From positions 372,001 through 436,000 of the forward strand of contig JASSKH010000050.1 in assembly GCA_031763025.1 (NCBI GenBank): 64,000 nucleotides of DNA. Direction: 5' to 3'. Under the pieces are notes generated by a model. The model saw nothing but the letters and a program-made list of their open reading frames with translations, was not told the origin of the DNA and searched no databases. Origin of the DNA: Macrocystis pyrifera. Lineage: Eukaryota > Sar > Phaeophyceae > Laminariales > Laminariaceae. Below, in pieces: positions 1 to 12,283 of this stretch. The stretch's first letter is position 1. The number at the start of each line of letters is the position of its first letter. The translations under genes and the position numbers were made by a program.

Positions 1-3000
1 GCGGAGAATCACGCGGTGCATGCCATGTACCGCGCGCAGGACCGTTCGTGGTTGCCCGGACCGGCGGAATTTGTGAGCATGGCGTTGGTGGATGGCTTAT
101 GGCCGTCCGAGTTCAAAAAGTACGTAAAAGGTCAGCTAACGTACGCTGCAGGGTGGAAGAAGGACCCGGCATTGGTCATGGACCAAATTTTTTCTGCTGC
201 AGAACAGTGGAAATTCATCGAGGCGTATGGTCGGAAAGATGCTGCAGGGGCAGCTGAACCGCGACGCCAACAGCAGCAGAAACCGAAACAGCAGCAGTCC
301 GCGAAAAAGTCGTTTGTTCGCGTCTGTTTCGAGTGTGGTGATCCCAACCATTATGTTTCTGATTGCCCAAAAGCTCGCGGTGGCGGCACAGCTCCCAGCA
401 GTGGTGGGCGCGGGTCGTCAGGGTATCGCGGGGGCCGCAATGGCGGCCGGGGCAGATTCAACCATGGACGCGGGCGCGGTGGCCGTGGTGGCAATCAATT
501 GACAGCGGGCGGTGGAACTTCTGCTGTTGCTTCTTCAACTTCTGGTGCGCCAGCGGCAGGAGCCGCTGGGTCGGGATCTGGTTCGTCTGTTGCCGGCCGA
601 GCTGTATACGTTGGAGGAGCTGGAACATCGGTGGGTGCTGCTGGAGCGAGAACTTCGCCATCCACCGAGCGGGCGGAGTCAGTGTCTGGTGCTGCTGCAG
701 GGGCGGTAGCGCCGGAACCGTCTGTATATTCGACGTCTTGGTCGGGGTGGACCGCCGATTCTATTTCTTCGGCGCCGGCTGTAGGAGGGCAGCCATGGCG
801 TCAGGTGACTCTTGGTACCGACCAGAGTTCAACGGCAGGTGAAGTGCCTGTCGATCGCAGCGCTGAGTGTTTACGCGCTGATCTCTCTTTGCCAGGGTCG
901 GTTGGTTCGCTGATGGCGCGTGTGATCCTTGATTCGGGGTCGGCGCTCACGTCCATCGGTGTCGGCTTACTTCAGCAGCTGTCTTCGCATTTCGGCGGCG
1001 CCGATCTGCAAATTCCGTTCGAAAATGGCCCGCAGCAGGCGAAAACCGCTACGGGTGTTTCAGTGATGGTCACGCACAAAACGGTGCCGATTGCCGTGAG
1101 TGTACGGACGCCGTGGGGAGCGGTGAAATTGGAGCCCATCACTTTCGCGGTCATGCCTGGTACAGATAACGTCGTTTCGTTTGGCATGGCTACCATGAAA
1201 GCTCTTGGCATCGACGTCTACCGTGAAGCTTTGGAGAAGCTTCGCCCTCGCGCAGTGCCGGTATCGACCGGTGTGGAGACTCCGAGTTACCTTGCGGCGC
1301 GCAGAGTGACGGTTTCCGTGCGTGCTTTTCAGACCGAGGCTACGGTGGATACTCCGGAGGACAAGGCGGTGGAACATTTGGTCGACCGGGGGCCAGACAT
1401 GTTCATGGATCCGGAGGAGGAGCGGACGGCCCGAGAACGGGCGTTGGAGGACAGCGTGCAGCAGGCAGAGCAGAGTGGATTAAGCGTCGGCGGAGCAACC
1501 CGTTTGCGCGAAATTTTGGCTCGTCGCGTGGGTGCTTTTCGCCGTGCGCTGTGTGGTGATCCGCCAGCGCAAGTGGAGCCGATGCGAGTGCAGCTGAAGC
1601 AACAGGCGAAGCCTGTCAAGGCAACGCCACGTCGGTACGAACCGACGAAAAGGGACTGGCTCTCGAAGTGCATTGCTGCTTTGGTGTTTTTTGGCTTTGT
1701 CTACCACAACATCCAGGCGGTGTGGGCGAGTCCGGCGATGGCGGTGCCCAAGAAGGACTCTTTCCGTTTGGTGAGCGACTACTCGGCGGTGAACGCACAG
1801 GTGGAGAAGTCCCCGGGCGTCATGCCCAACCATGAAGACATGGGAGATCTGCTGGGGGCGCGTTTCTTCGGCAAGCTGGACCTACTTCAAGGGTACTGGC
1901 AGATGCCTTTGGCTCCGGAGGCGCAAGACGTCTTCACCATGGCGACAAGCGACGGTTTGTTCACGCCTACCCGTGTTCCCCAAGGTGTTTTGAATGCGAC
2001 TTCTTATTTCCAAGGTGTCATGACTGAAGTGTTGCGTGGTTTGGATTGCAAAGTTTGGGTCGATGACGTTTTCTTTTTCGCAGACACCGAAGAAGCTCTT
2101 CTGCAGCTGCTTGATGACATTCTTGAACGCCTGGAGAATGTTGGACTGTTTGTCGCCGCCCACAAGTGTACCTTCTTCTCTCGTGAACTGGTCTGGTGTG
2201 GTAAGGTGTATTCCAATGGTGTCGTGTCCCATGACCCCGCTCGAGTGCAAGGTTTAAGTGAAATGCGTCGTCCCGAAAACGCTGGAGAACTAATGCAATT
2301 CTTGCAGGCTGTCAACTGGTTGCGTACATCGTTACCACGTTTAGCGGAAACGGTAGCACCGTTACGTGATTTTTTGGAGGAGCTCCTTGTTGGGGCTACA
2401 CGTCGGACTAAGCGAGTGGCGCGCAATCGTGTCATCAAGGATACCGCGTGGACGGAGGATCGGGTGCGGGCGTGGAATGCCGCACGGGGTTTGGTGGCGC
2501 AAGCAGTGCCGCTTCATCATCCTCGTCCCGGGTGCGTTGTTTTGATGTTTCCTGACGCTTCTGATTTCCATTGGGGTAGTTTTCTCACCCAAGTGCCTGA
2601 ACACGAATTTCGCAGTGGATTGGCGTTGGAAAGCATGTCTCACGAGCCTCTCGGATTTCTGAGTGGTTCGTTCACAGGTTCGCAGTTGCGCTGGGCGACT
2701 GTCGACAAAGAAGGTTTTGCGATCGTTAATACGTTCCGGAGGCTCGAATACCTGCTTTGGGGTGGTGTTCATATCTTTACTGATCATCGAAACTTGCAGT
2801 ACATTTTCAATCCGGAGAAGTGTGTCACGACGGTCACAAAGACCATGGCACAACGCCTAGAGAATTGGAAGGGTGTTTTAGGACAATACCGCTATGCAAT
2901 CGAACACATCCCTGGCGATCGAAACTGTTGGGGGATCTGTTGTCTCGTTGGGTCAAAGTTCCTACGGTGCCTGTTCGTTCGGTTGCCGTGCACAGCCCAT

Positions 3001-4574
3001 GTAATGCTGACGATTCGCTTCCCGCATTGGATGTGATTCGTGCCTCGCAACAAAGGTCTGTCGCTCGTATCGGCGTTGGTGTTCATGAATTTTCGACAAC
3101 CTTCGGTCAAGCTACCTTGGCCGATGATGGTTTGTTTCGTGTGCGTGTTGGGTGCGTGACGTCTTGTGGATTCCGCCGGATGATCTTGCTCTTCAAACTC
3201 GTTTGATGGTGTGCGCGCACATGCGCTCGGCTGGTCACCGTGGTGTGGCGCCGACTTTGTTTCGCCTGAAGGAATATTGTGTTTGGCCTCACATGGATTC
3301 TCAGGTTCGCGAATTCGTTCGCCAGTGTTTGCACTGTGTAGACACGCGTGCAGGTGCACTCATTCCTCGTCCCTACGGAGACACGGTGCATGGTACCGCT
3401 CCGGGAGAAGTGGTGCACTTTGATTTTTTGTATGTTGGCCACAGCGGGCCCGAAGGTAGCGATGGCCTGCCTGATGAGGATGGTTTCCGATATGTTTTGG
3501 TCATCATGGATGATTTGTCCAACTACGTGGCGTTGGAACCGGCCGAGGCTTGTACAGCCGAGGTCACAGCGAAGCATTTGCTAGCCTGGTGTAAGACTTT
3601 GGGGGTGCCGCGTGTGTGGGTGAGTGATACCGCCACGCATTTCAAGAAACAGGGTGCTTGCTTTGTTGAGCGACGCGTTGCACATCGAACATCGTTTTGC
3701 TGTCGCTTACACGCCGTGGTCGAACGGTACGTGTGAACGCATGGTAAAAGAGGTGGTACGTGCTCTGCGTTCCATTCTGTCAGAACAGCGTCGTCAGGTT
3801 TCGGAGTGGGTTGATGTTTTGCCGGCCGCTCAGTGGGCCTTGAACACTTCGTTTCGTGAACGTTACCGAAGCACTCCGTACAGCGTGATGTTTGGGCGTG
3901 CTCCGCGTACCGATTTCTCGGCGCTCGTTTCTGAGTCTGATGGCAGGTGGAATGTTGACGTGATGAATGCTGACTTGTTGCGTGCGAACGTCCGTGAAGT
4001 CGTTGCAGAGCAGGAGAGATTTTGCGCCGATATTCGCGCAGCTGTTGCCGTGTCTCGCGACAACAAACGTAAACAGGCTCAGGGCCAGGTGGTGTTGCCA
4101 AAATTTGCGGTTGGTGATTTCGTGTTGTATGCTCGTGTTCGTCGGCAGGGTGTCACACCGAAATTGTTGTCCACATGGACTGGTCCGTGGCGTGTGGTAG
4201 CAGCTGATCATGATCATGTGTACTCAGTTCAGAACATCGTTTCTGGGAAGGTGCATCAAGCTCACGTGGCTCGTTTACGATTTTATGCGGATGCGACGTT
4301 GAACGTCACCGCTGATCTGAAGGATGTTTTCCAACATTCCTTTGCGCAGGGTGAATGCCGCATGAATGCTTTGGTGCATGTGGCCGAAGATGATGCCAAC
4401 GAGGTGATTGTCTTGGTCGATTGGGATGGTTTCGAAGCAGAGGAGCGCACGTGGGAGTCTTTGCGGTCGATTTATTCTGCTGCGCCTGAATTCGTCGTGA
4501 AGGAATTGCGCAAATTACGGATGACCCGTGCGCTCAAGATTAAAATTGCTTCAGAGTTCAGCATTGATTTGTGA
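1..4574 (+). pseudogene. Gag-Pol polyprotein of the left chromovirus, interrupted by three 1-bp indels
   Basis: Gag, protease, RT and RNase H read in one frame from the window edge to about 2930. Visible motifs are a CCHC zinc knuckle (325-366), an Arg/Gly-rich stretch, the aspartic protease DSG (931), the RT active site as VDD rather than YVDD (2059-2067), RNase H PDASD (2551) and TDHRN (about 2780). Integrase follows with an HHCC motif (about 3220-3340) and D, D35E at 3422, 3626 and 3735. A chromodomain lies near 4370-4510. Compared with the right copy, one G is missing at about 2930-2934, one G at about 3149-3151, and one A is added at about 3646-3648. Each is a homopolymer length change and each shifts the frame. 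The continuous gag-to-RNase H frame shows the family encodes a single Gag-Pol. Confidence 0.93.
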
Positions 4575-4652
4575 TTTGCCGCATGCGATTTCGTCTTGGT
4601 TTTTTGGTTTTGTCAAGCTCGTTCGTGTCGAGTGAACTCGCTTTGGGGGTGC

Positions 4653-4883
4653 TGTAGCCAAAAGATACCAAGCCGTGGAGGTTTCAGTGTAATCGCATGT
4701 GTGAGTGGAGCAGTGGCCGGGGATCCTGTGTGATGTCCCCTAGCCACCTGGCTCGTGGTCCGATGAGGATCACTCCGTGATAATACAAGCTCTAAGAACA
4801 AGACTTACTGAGTGCGAGGCCAGCGAGACTGGTGGAGTCCCTCGCTGGAAGCCCTCTTGCTGATATCATCTGGCAGAGGCCAT
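4653..4883 (+). repeat. 3' LTR of left chromovirus (231 bp)
   Basis: It begins TGTAGCC and ends GGCCAT, the same boundaries and length as both LTRs of the right copy. A polypurine tract, CTTTGGGGGTGC, lies immediately upstream at 4641-4652. The LTR starts with TG but ends AT rather than the usual CA; this end is set by the target duplication of the right copy. Confidence 0.95.
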
Positions 4884-7130
4884 AGCTCGCACCAATAAAA
4901 TATAAATAATATAATTTTCTTTGACTTGGCCACGCGTTAGGGTGGGAGCGACAGGTATGTATCAGGTCAAGTTGACCCGAACAAAAAATAACAAAAAGAA
5001 AACCGCTCTAAACCGTAAAATTCGACCAAAATATGCACGGCCTTATATTCTCCAGGCCCGGTCGTTTCTGTACCTAACCTTTGTGAGTATATTGTTCGTA
5101 TTATTCAATTTTTTAAGTACACTCGTATATAGGACTTGACTCGACGTCCATTTCGCGCGTCTGCTACTTACCAATACGCGTGAGCGCGCATTCTGGTGAT
5201 AACGTGAGGGGGGGCGATTCAAAGTCTCTGGCGTGCTGGACTTGCGCCAGAAATGATAGAAGTACAACAATAAACATAGTATAGACAACTCGGGGTGATG
5301 TGCTGAATACCAGACGCACTCGTGTAAAATGTTTGTACTATTATAGCTTCCCTCCACTGCTGGCATTTGGGCCTGCGGTTTCCCCCACACGTGCCAGCGC
5401 TCCACAGAGGTGTTCTACGATAGATTTTCACCCTAAATGTTCTGAGGCTCCTCACTTGAGGAGCTCCACACCTCACCCGAAAACTGATTTCAGCCAAAAT
5501 AAAATAGCATCCCGATGAATAATCCCATGGCCAAAGTATATCAACTACGTCATTTTTCGAAACAAGATTGGCATTCAGACGATTTTAGGTTAAGGAGCCC
5601 CGTCATTCAGAAAATGTTTCAGCGGAAATGTGCTACCTCTATCATCGTAGAATGCGTCCAGAGGAGTGTGGCGCCGACCTTTTTCGCGAGCTGAATTGGC
5701 ACGCGGGCGTGGTCGAGCCAATCGATGGTGACGACCAACAACACAGAGGACGTTTTCCTCGCGGAATTTTCTCCGCGACAGTATTACTTGTATCGTTGGC
5801 CGGAACCCCCTACCTGCACAAGGTGGGCGTAAAACAAACATTGGACCATGTCGCACGCCAAAAGGTGTATCGGATTGTGGGGTTGTCGACATCTTGTGGG
5901 GTTGCTACAATGTTCAACGTCTTCTCAAGGGTTTTACGCCCATATGGTGGAAAGGGGGGGTCCCGGCTCGCTGTGTGCGCGGCAGCAGTGTCGTGTGACC
6001 GTCGCGGAAAGCATGGAGCTGGTGGTGGGAGGAGAAGAGAGACTGGGCTCACGCTAGTAAACATCGACGTTCACAAGGAGATGAGCGTCGGAGCGCGTTA
6101 GGACTTCTAACCCCAACGGATCAAACTGTTTGACATGAACGGGGCTGGGCGACGGAAGATGGAGCGGAGGAAACAATAAGTTAGGAGAAAGGGGAAGTTG
6201 TGTCGGAGGACACGGAGGGCAGCACGCGAGGTGCGCGCAGGTACGAGGGCTAGGATCAGAGCTAAGGGATTCATCGTGGGTACAGACAGCATCCGCACAT
6301 TAAACTTCATGTTTAGAGCTGCATAGATCACTGTCAGGTTGCCCTCAAGGTATGCCAGGTGTTAAACTTTGGCGTTCATAGGGCTCTACGAGGCTAGGCA
6401 TTTTATTCACGTCTGCCGGGTATACTGTATTTTGCTCTGAGATGGAATATGGCAAGCATGATTTGAACGATACCCAGACCCATGGAATACGACCCGATGT
6501 TAGAGAGTCCATCGTGGGAGGGGTGGAGAAAGGTGACCTTTTGTTGGAGTGCATCAGCGTCAGGCTGGTTAACCATCGCGTTAACTTCATGGTACATTGA
6601 GTGGTGTTTCATTTGTCGTGACCTATCGCCGAGCTCACGCCCCCTACCCCCATTGCTACCGTCGATGGCATGGCCGCGACACTGGGTTAGACTTACTGTC
6701 TTTGGTGTTAGCGAGGAACGTAACGCTGCGTAGTAAGTGCAAGACAGGGCCAAGAGGAGGGTTTGTGACTCGAGAGGTAAACATGGAGATTGATGCAAAA
6801 AATGGCAGGGGGAGGAAGACGTGATGGAACGGTTTAACGCCGTCCCGAACGATCGTAGTGCGCAAAACCTCTTGGAGGGCCCCATCAAGCAGGTCAAATC
6901 AGCTGTGCAGAGATTCGGGGAGTTGGTCGGGGGTAGAGCCGAGATTCGGTCACAGGAGAAGGAGTGGGTGCGGTGCCTACAGAGCGACCTGCAGGAGTCG
7001 CCTAAAGGGAAGGCCGTCATGGGGTAAGTCAATTGTTTCAGCTTGCTACAGAGCGAATATGACCGAATGCTATGAAAATCGAGGTATTGAGAGTTTCAGC
7101 CAGCGACTGCCACAACTACAGTATACTCAC
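4884..7130. other. Intergenic, no gene recognised
   Basis: Unique-looking sequence between the left chromovirus and the isolated fucosyltransferase-like first exon. Short open frames on both strands show no recognisable domain. The one stretch resembling a coding exon is listed at 6823-7023. No catalytic fucosyltransferase exon was found downstream of the first exon on the minus strand here. Confidence 0.5.
6823..7023 (+). CDS. Possible exon of an unrecognised gene
   Basis: An ATG at 6823 opens 67 codons with a protein-like mix of charged and hydrophobic residues (for example LLEGPIKQVKSAVQRFGEL). It ends exactly at a strong donor, GGG followed by GTAAGT. I do not recognise the product, and no following exon was identified. 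It could be the first exon of a small gene or chance; the only support is the donor and the composition. A gene here would run opposite to the exon at 7131-7371. Confidence 0.25.
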
Positions 7131-7371
7131 TGTTTATGCTGCTGCCGAAGCCGGCCGGTCTCCACGTGTAAAGCCCCCTCCCGAGTTCACATCCCAGCTT
7201 GTCTCCAGAGTACTCCTCCACCCACTGCGGGGAGAACACCTCAGCTTCAACCTTCAAGTCTACCGTCGGTTGCGCCTCTCCAACGCTGTTCTTACCTCTT
7301 CCCCCTAACATACCGAACACCTGAAGAACAGTGAGTGCCCCCACTAGGCCCTGCCGTGGCTGACTAAACAT
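7131..7371 (-). pseudogene. Orphan first exon of a GT23-type fucosyltransferase-like gene (paralogue)
   Basis: A Met codon at 7369-7371 opens 80 codons and one extra base, ending at a donor of GTGAGT type (7125-7130). The encoded segment has a short basic N-terminus (MFSQPRQ), a hydrophobic anchor of about 16 residues, then conserved VFSPQWVEEYSGDKLGCELG and a TWRPAGFGSSIN end. It aligns along its length with exon 1 of the gene at 25580-33592 (same start, same anchor, same donor, same phase 1). Homology continues about 100 bp upstream. No exons 2-6 were seen between here and the left chromovirus, so this looks like a duplicate reduced to its first exon. Remote downstream exons beyond the retrotransposon cannot be excluded. 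Confidence 0.7.
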
Positions 7372-8651
7372 GCTCGCAACGTTGTAGCTCCCGAGTTTGT
7401 CAGTGTCGGCCAACGTGTGTCCGTATCGTCTGCGCTTTCACGAACAAAAACATCCAGGTATATCGGAAAGGGGAGCATTGCTTGGGTCGATTTGCGCAAC
7501 AAACTACGGGACACCAGTGTGAGGACGAGGAACAGCAAGAGTAAGGAGCTAACTGAACGACGTATGATAAACAAAAAAACATGCCCAAATACGTCCTGAA
7601 AACGTTACAACACAAGTGAAGTTGGACACTAATTGCTTGTTGGAAGCCCTGAAGGAAGATATTACGTTTTGGTGGCGGCCTAACTCCTGGGGTTTGAGAG
7701 TGTTCGAAGCTGACGAGCGATTGCTTCGACCTCACGTTCAAGTGCAGTCCGATTGATGTCCCATAACTACTCTGTTCGAAATATTGACCGATCTCCAGTA
7801 CGTGCGTAATGTGCGTAGGACAAGCGGGCTGGAGAGAGATCAACTATACACGGTGTACGACAAGGAACCTGCCGTCGGAAAACAGTGGCCTGAAAAAGCC
7901 TCGCCTTCAAGTCCCTTTGTCCGAACCCTACTGGGGGTGCTGAAGGGGCGAGTTGTGTGTAGCGATCCCACAATGCTGTCTTGATAGGCGTTTGTTTATT
8001 TTGATGGCCCTTATTCTTGCCCGGTACATCTGGCTCTACTTCTTTCTACAGCTCGTTGGCGACGTCTGGTCGTAGTCGAGCACGGAGGTGCCGTCGTAGC
8101 CACCCCAGGTTTGTCTCCGCAGGACGTGTGGAAAGCAGGATAGCGGGAGATCTACTGTAACAGGTGGTTCAATGGTCAAGAGCGTCGTTGACCGTATCCC
8201 ACACGAATTTGCACCGCGTGAACGCGCTCTTCGTAGAACAACACACTGTTTCTGGGCATTGATAAGTCAGAGAACATAGCACGCGTCGGAGTACCGGAAG
8301 ATCTACGGCAAGGGGGGGGAATTTGACGAAGGGGCTTGTTTACGGGGGCCAGAGCGGTAGGAGATTTGAGCATGGCACCGAGGACAGGGTGACCGGTAGT
8401 CCGCTGGCTGGGGTATAATATGTGTCGGGCGGCCAGCGAAGAGGGCGAGCGATCCAGTGTTCGTTACTCTCGATGGATGACATCATTTCGGTAGAGATAC
8501 AGCGGGGAGAGGAACGGATGCGGTGGTTGGGAGGTGTTTTGATCGTTGTCGTCAATCCGGTTTCAGTCTGTGAATGGGGGCAGGAAGGGCCAATGATATC
8601 GGATATCAATAAGGTAATGGGGTGGGCACCGCAGCTGGATATGTAGGGGCA
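7372..8651. other. 5' flank of the orphan exon; otherwise nothing recognised
   Basis: The first ~110 bp resembles the region upstream of exon 1 at 33592-33740, for example a shared run around CTTTCACGAAC versus CGTTCACGAAA. Beyond it, scattered short frames have no recognisable domain. No convincing core promoter element was identified. Confidence 0.5.
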
Positions 8652-8780
8652 CGACACTACCATCAATACCATCAGTACTATTAATACTATTAATACTATT
8701 AGTACTATTAGTACTATTAGTACTATTAGTACAATTAACACTGTCATTACTATTAATAATATTAATGCTGTTATTAATAG
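8652..8780. repeat. ACT/ATT-type short tandem repeat
   Basis: About 130 bp built from TACTATTAG and TACTATTAA units that decay to the right into AATATTAAT-type sequence. In one frame it reads as a Val-Leu-Ile run, a by-product of the repeat and not a protein domain. Confidence 0.85.
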
Positions 8781-9760
8781 TATTTATTACGGATTGCACC
8801 CAAATACAGCAGTCGTTAGATACTCCAGTCGCTGCTGCATAGGAGTATAGTGATCTGTTCCGTAGGACAGTTTTCATGTGATACAATACCGGCAGGCGAC
8901 AGCAGGTATCGAACTCTTTTATGTACTTGGACACACCGTACAACATAGCAAAATAAGTTTCAACAGCCGTAGCATCGTGGATCTACAGAACAGCAGTACA
9001 TGTAGTGCGTACGAGGGTACTCGTAGGCATGGAGAATATATCTTTGGCATCTACAGGAGCTACAGCAGCCCATGTAGCACGTGCGTACTGGTAAATAATG
9101 GGTTATATATCTTCAGTATCCGGGACCAGTAGGATGGTAATAGTGATGGATGAAGCAACAACAGCGTAGGCTACACGGGGTCATGAGTACGTACCCTAGG
9201 AAATATTGGTCGTTGCAGTTAAAACTAGGGGTCTCTCCTTTTGTTTTTTAGCTTTGAACAAATTATAAGGATCGTTCTTTGTTTCGAGCTCCGCGCACCG
9301 CTCCCCTTAGAGCTCACTCTATTTTAGCTCACGATATTGAGCAAACCAATCTATATTGTGTGTCTTGGGGTCACTACACCATCTCGTCATTCTTCTCGTC
9401 TACTGAAGCTTCTCGTACAAGTTCACCTAGTCGTTAATGCGGTTACCTCAAACATCGACGGCGCATTGACCGGCCATCGGCAACCGAGTCTAGGCGTACA
9501 CATCAGCTACGAGCTGGTACATACGTCAATCGTCATAACCTGTAGTTTAATTATTTATATTAGTCGTACTATTTTTTTGACGGACGCTTGCTACTATACG
9601 GGCTGGACATTATGGGCGTTTTTTTTCTGGCTCGAGTGGCGGAGCTCCTCAACCGAGGAACTATACCGGGCGTTATAGGCATCGTAGGCATTATTGGCAT
9701 TGTAGGTATTATAGGCCTTTTAGCTATCTCATTTGTGTTGCAAAATAGTTTTCGTTTGCA
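8781..9760. other. Intergenic, short degenerate repeat near the end
   Basis: No gene recognised. At about 9670-9720 there is a small array of GGCATTGTAGGTATT-like units (period about 9 bp), ending shortly before MITE copy a. Confidence 0.5.
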
Positions 9761-9875
9761 CCTATTACGGAGGGTCGAAAATAGGACCTACGGTACACAA
9801 AAAAAACTAAATATTTACCTATCTTTACTAACAATATTTGATCCTGTTTACTACTGCATGGTCTCCCGTAATAGG
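9761..9875. mobile_element. MITE family M1, copy a
   Basis: A 115-bp fold-back element with termini CCTATTACGG and CCGTAATAGG and subterminal GTCGAAAATAGGACC and GATCCTGTTTACTACT arms. The centre carries AAATATTTACCTATCTTTAC, shared in inverted or direct form with copies b, c and d. It has no coding capacity and is presumably mobilised by a DNA transposase elsewhere; which superfamily is not clear from this window. Confidence 0.8.
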
Positions 9876-12112
9876 CCATGGGAATGTTCATCGGGTTTTG
9901 TTAGCCTACGTACATATTGATCAATAGTCTAGGTGCCTATTTACTATAGAAAAGTCGCTTTTGGGGGCACTCTTATTTTATACCGTAACACGCTTCTACA
10001 GTAGTACTGTAATAGGGTACTTAAGTACTACGGTACTGCAACTTAACATACCACCGTACACTCGTAGAGTATACCGTTTGTGTATCGCGAGGTTAGCGAT
10101 AGCAAGCCGGACTACTGTGGTACCCATCGCGGCAACAGAGGCAATATCGACCATAGCGGAACTAGCGACTGTAGGGAGCGCCCAGGTGGGTTTGGTACCC
10201 TAACAGTGTCCACGTTATCGTGAGTGGTAGCCCGCTGTATTTATATGTCGTGGAATTACCTCGGCTCGCAATCTTACCAGGTTCAGCAGAGAGGACATAT
10301 TCTAGTTTGTTTCCGTATGCCGTGCAAGCCGCAACGTCAGGCCGAACTGTTGTACCCACCGCGGTAGTAGGCGCCGCAGACAACCCTGAGGCGGGTCTGA
10401 CGAGCTCGAGCAGCACTGACGATGATTTTTGACGATAAAAGGATCAAGCCGAACGGGCGCTCGTCGGGCCAGCAAAAGCCTCTCTATGGTATGATGAATT
10501 GCACAGAGTGTCGATGCTGGTGAGAGGAGTAAATATGGGTGAACATTCTTGTTCTGCTTCTCTCTCGCTGTTACGGTGAAATCTACCTCGTGCGGTAATA
10601 CATATATATCGTACGGTAACGAATATTCGTAGGCAAGTCACCTCAGTCACACGTACGGTAACCTTCAATCGTACTCACGTTACCCTCGTCAACATATCAC
10701 GTGGTGGAATGGCGTTCCGAAGGTATATCCTGTTTCACCCTACACTATAGGCCAGCCAATAAGAAACTGCCCAATAAGAACGTAAGCTCACTTTTTGAAG
10801 AACGCAATGAAAATTGGGTTAAAAACGGGTCAGTGTTGGACTCCGTACTAAATCCTGTATAATAGCCTATGCTCAAGGTTGCTTGAAGATGGCGCCCCAA
10901 ATAATAATCTCAGGCTTGCCCAGATTAGGTGTTTCTTGTTGGCGGGCTCATACTTCTAGTAGCTTTTTACATCTATTATATGATCTCGTACGTACGATAA
11001 CCTAGTCAGTATTATGCATACCCAACATCCACTGGGATCTTCTCAAGTACCACGGCGTAGTCTGCATACCTAACATTGAAATGTTCTGAAGTACCATAGC
11101 GTATACGTAGTCAGAGTAATCGGCATCCACCGGTGAATAGTGGATCTCTCGAGGATCCTACTCTTTAATATCCCGCGTTGTCACGGTTAATAACCCACTT
11201 CATATTGTTTGGTGGCGCATTTGCCACGGTAGCACAGAAATCTCACGTGCTACCCGTGGCAATTCAGTCGTCTCCCAATGCAAAACATGACTTCCAAGCT
11301 TCCAATATTATTTTCGATGGGTACCCGTCATTTTAGGGCGGCGCACTGGCACAGTAGTAATATACAGATTGACCCGCCCAGTGTATTCACCAGTAGTTTA
11401 ATCTAACTTACAGTAGTTCCTAATAACACGCCACATGATAGTACGGAAACCACCAACTAAACGTGTCTCGAGAGGATTATAGATCGAAAGGCTCTTCGCC
11501 ACCTCCCGGCTGTTGGGCTTTTCACGCGCTCTGCTCCTTCCTTCCGCTTTATTAGGGTTTGGTCTCTTTGTCTGCCTTGAGTACCTGGTACCTGATACCG
11601 GCTACGTTTTATCGTTCTCTTGATATATGTTTTCTGTTTTTTTTTCGTATTCGTTTTTCTTTGTCTGTGCCTTCTTGTGTTTTGTTTGCTGGCGTGAGCC
11701 TATTACCCGGTGCCTCAAGGGTAAGGAGCGATGGAGAAATACTTACATGTTACACATGGATCAACGCGACGTATCATGTACCTGCGAGAGAACCAACAGC
11801 ATGACGACCGTCACATCATCGGCGCACGTTGCATGCATTTTTTTTTTGAATTTTTTCCTGTTTGTTTCATCTGCGATGACCGCAACCGCCCGCAGTCAAT
11901 GCAGGATAGCGCCCTACCTGTGGTGGGAAGTGAAACGAAAACGCGTATTATTGTTTTGGGCTCCGGCATCGCCTCCATCGGGCCCCTCACCAGCCGGAAG
12001 TGGCCAACTGGCCGAGCTACGCTCGACGTTGCTCGCTTGGCCCGGCCAGAATATACTGCTGCAATCTAGTATACCAGGTACTGATTATTATAATTATTCC
12101 TACCATCAGACA
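9876..12112. other. Intergenic, no gene recognised
   Basis: AT-leaning sequence with no supported gene. At about 11013-11110 a ~50-60-bp unit beginning GCATACC is present twice (CCAACAT.. and TAACATT..) in direct order with moderate divergence. Short motifs such as CGTACGGTAAC recur near 10600-10670. Confidence 0.5.
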
Positions 12113-12283
12113 ATGTGTAGCATGAGCTTCAACATGGATCACTCAAAATCACCCCGAAAGAAGAAAACCACTGAAACATTAAGAGCATTATGCCTAAATA
12201 CCAACTCCCTTCTGTGCCAGCTTCCGACTTGAGCTCTATCTACCCCATTTGCTGTTCTTGCTCCTTCCTTCTCACTATAAACT
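12113..12283 (+). repeat. Dispersed repeat X, copy 1
   Basis: About 170 bp sharing clear blocks with the reverse complement of 17684-17866: GCATGAGCTTCA at the left, CCGAAAGAAGAAAACCA, ACTCCCTTCTGTGC, and CTTGCTCCTTCCTTCTCA at the right. The second copy sits just upstream of a decayed copia pol on the minus strand, so this may be a fragment of the same old element. Confidence 0.6.

Larger units (their letters stand above)
1..4883 (+). mobile_element. Ty3/gypsy chromodomain LTR retrotransposon, left copy, 5' end outside window
   Basis: Integrative retroelement reading left to right: gag, protease, reverse transcriptase, RNase H, integrase, chromodomain, then a 3' LTR at 4653-4883. The window opens inside gag at the codon matching about residue 146 of the complete copy at 44763-50522, so about 0.9 kb (5' LTR, leader and gag start) is missing on the left. 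The two copies are nearly identical at the nucleotide level and lie in opposite orientation about 40 kb apart. The base following the LTR begins AGCTC (4884-4888), the expected 3' target duplication; its partner is off-window. Family assignment is secure; activity is doubtful because pol carries three indels. Confidence 0.95.

Noticed and set aside
8340..8747. Minus frame with a long Val-Leu-Ile run, looking like a membrane protein
   Set aside because: It is translation of the ACT/ATT tandem repeat and has no flanking protein-like sequence.
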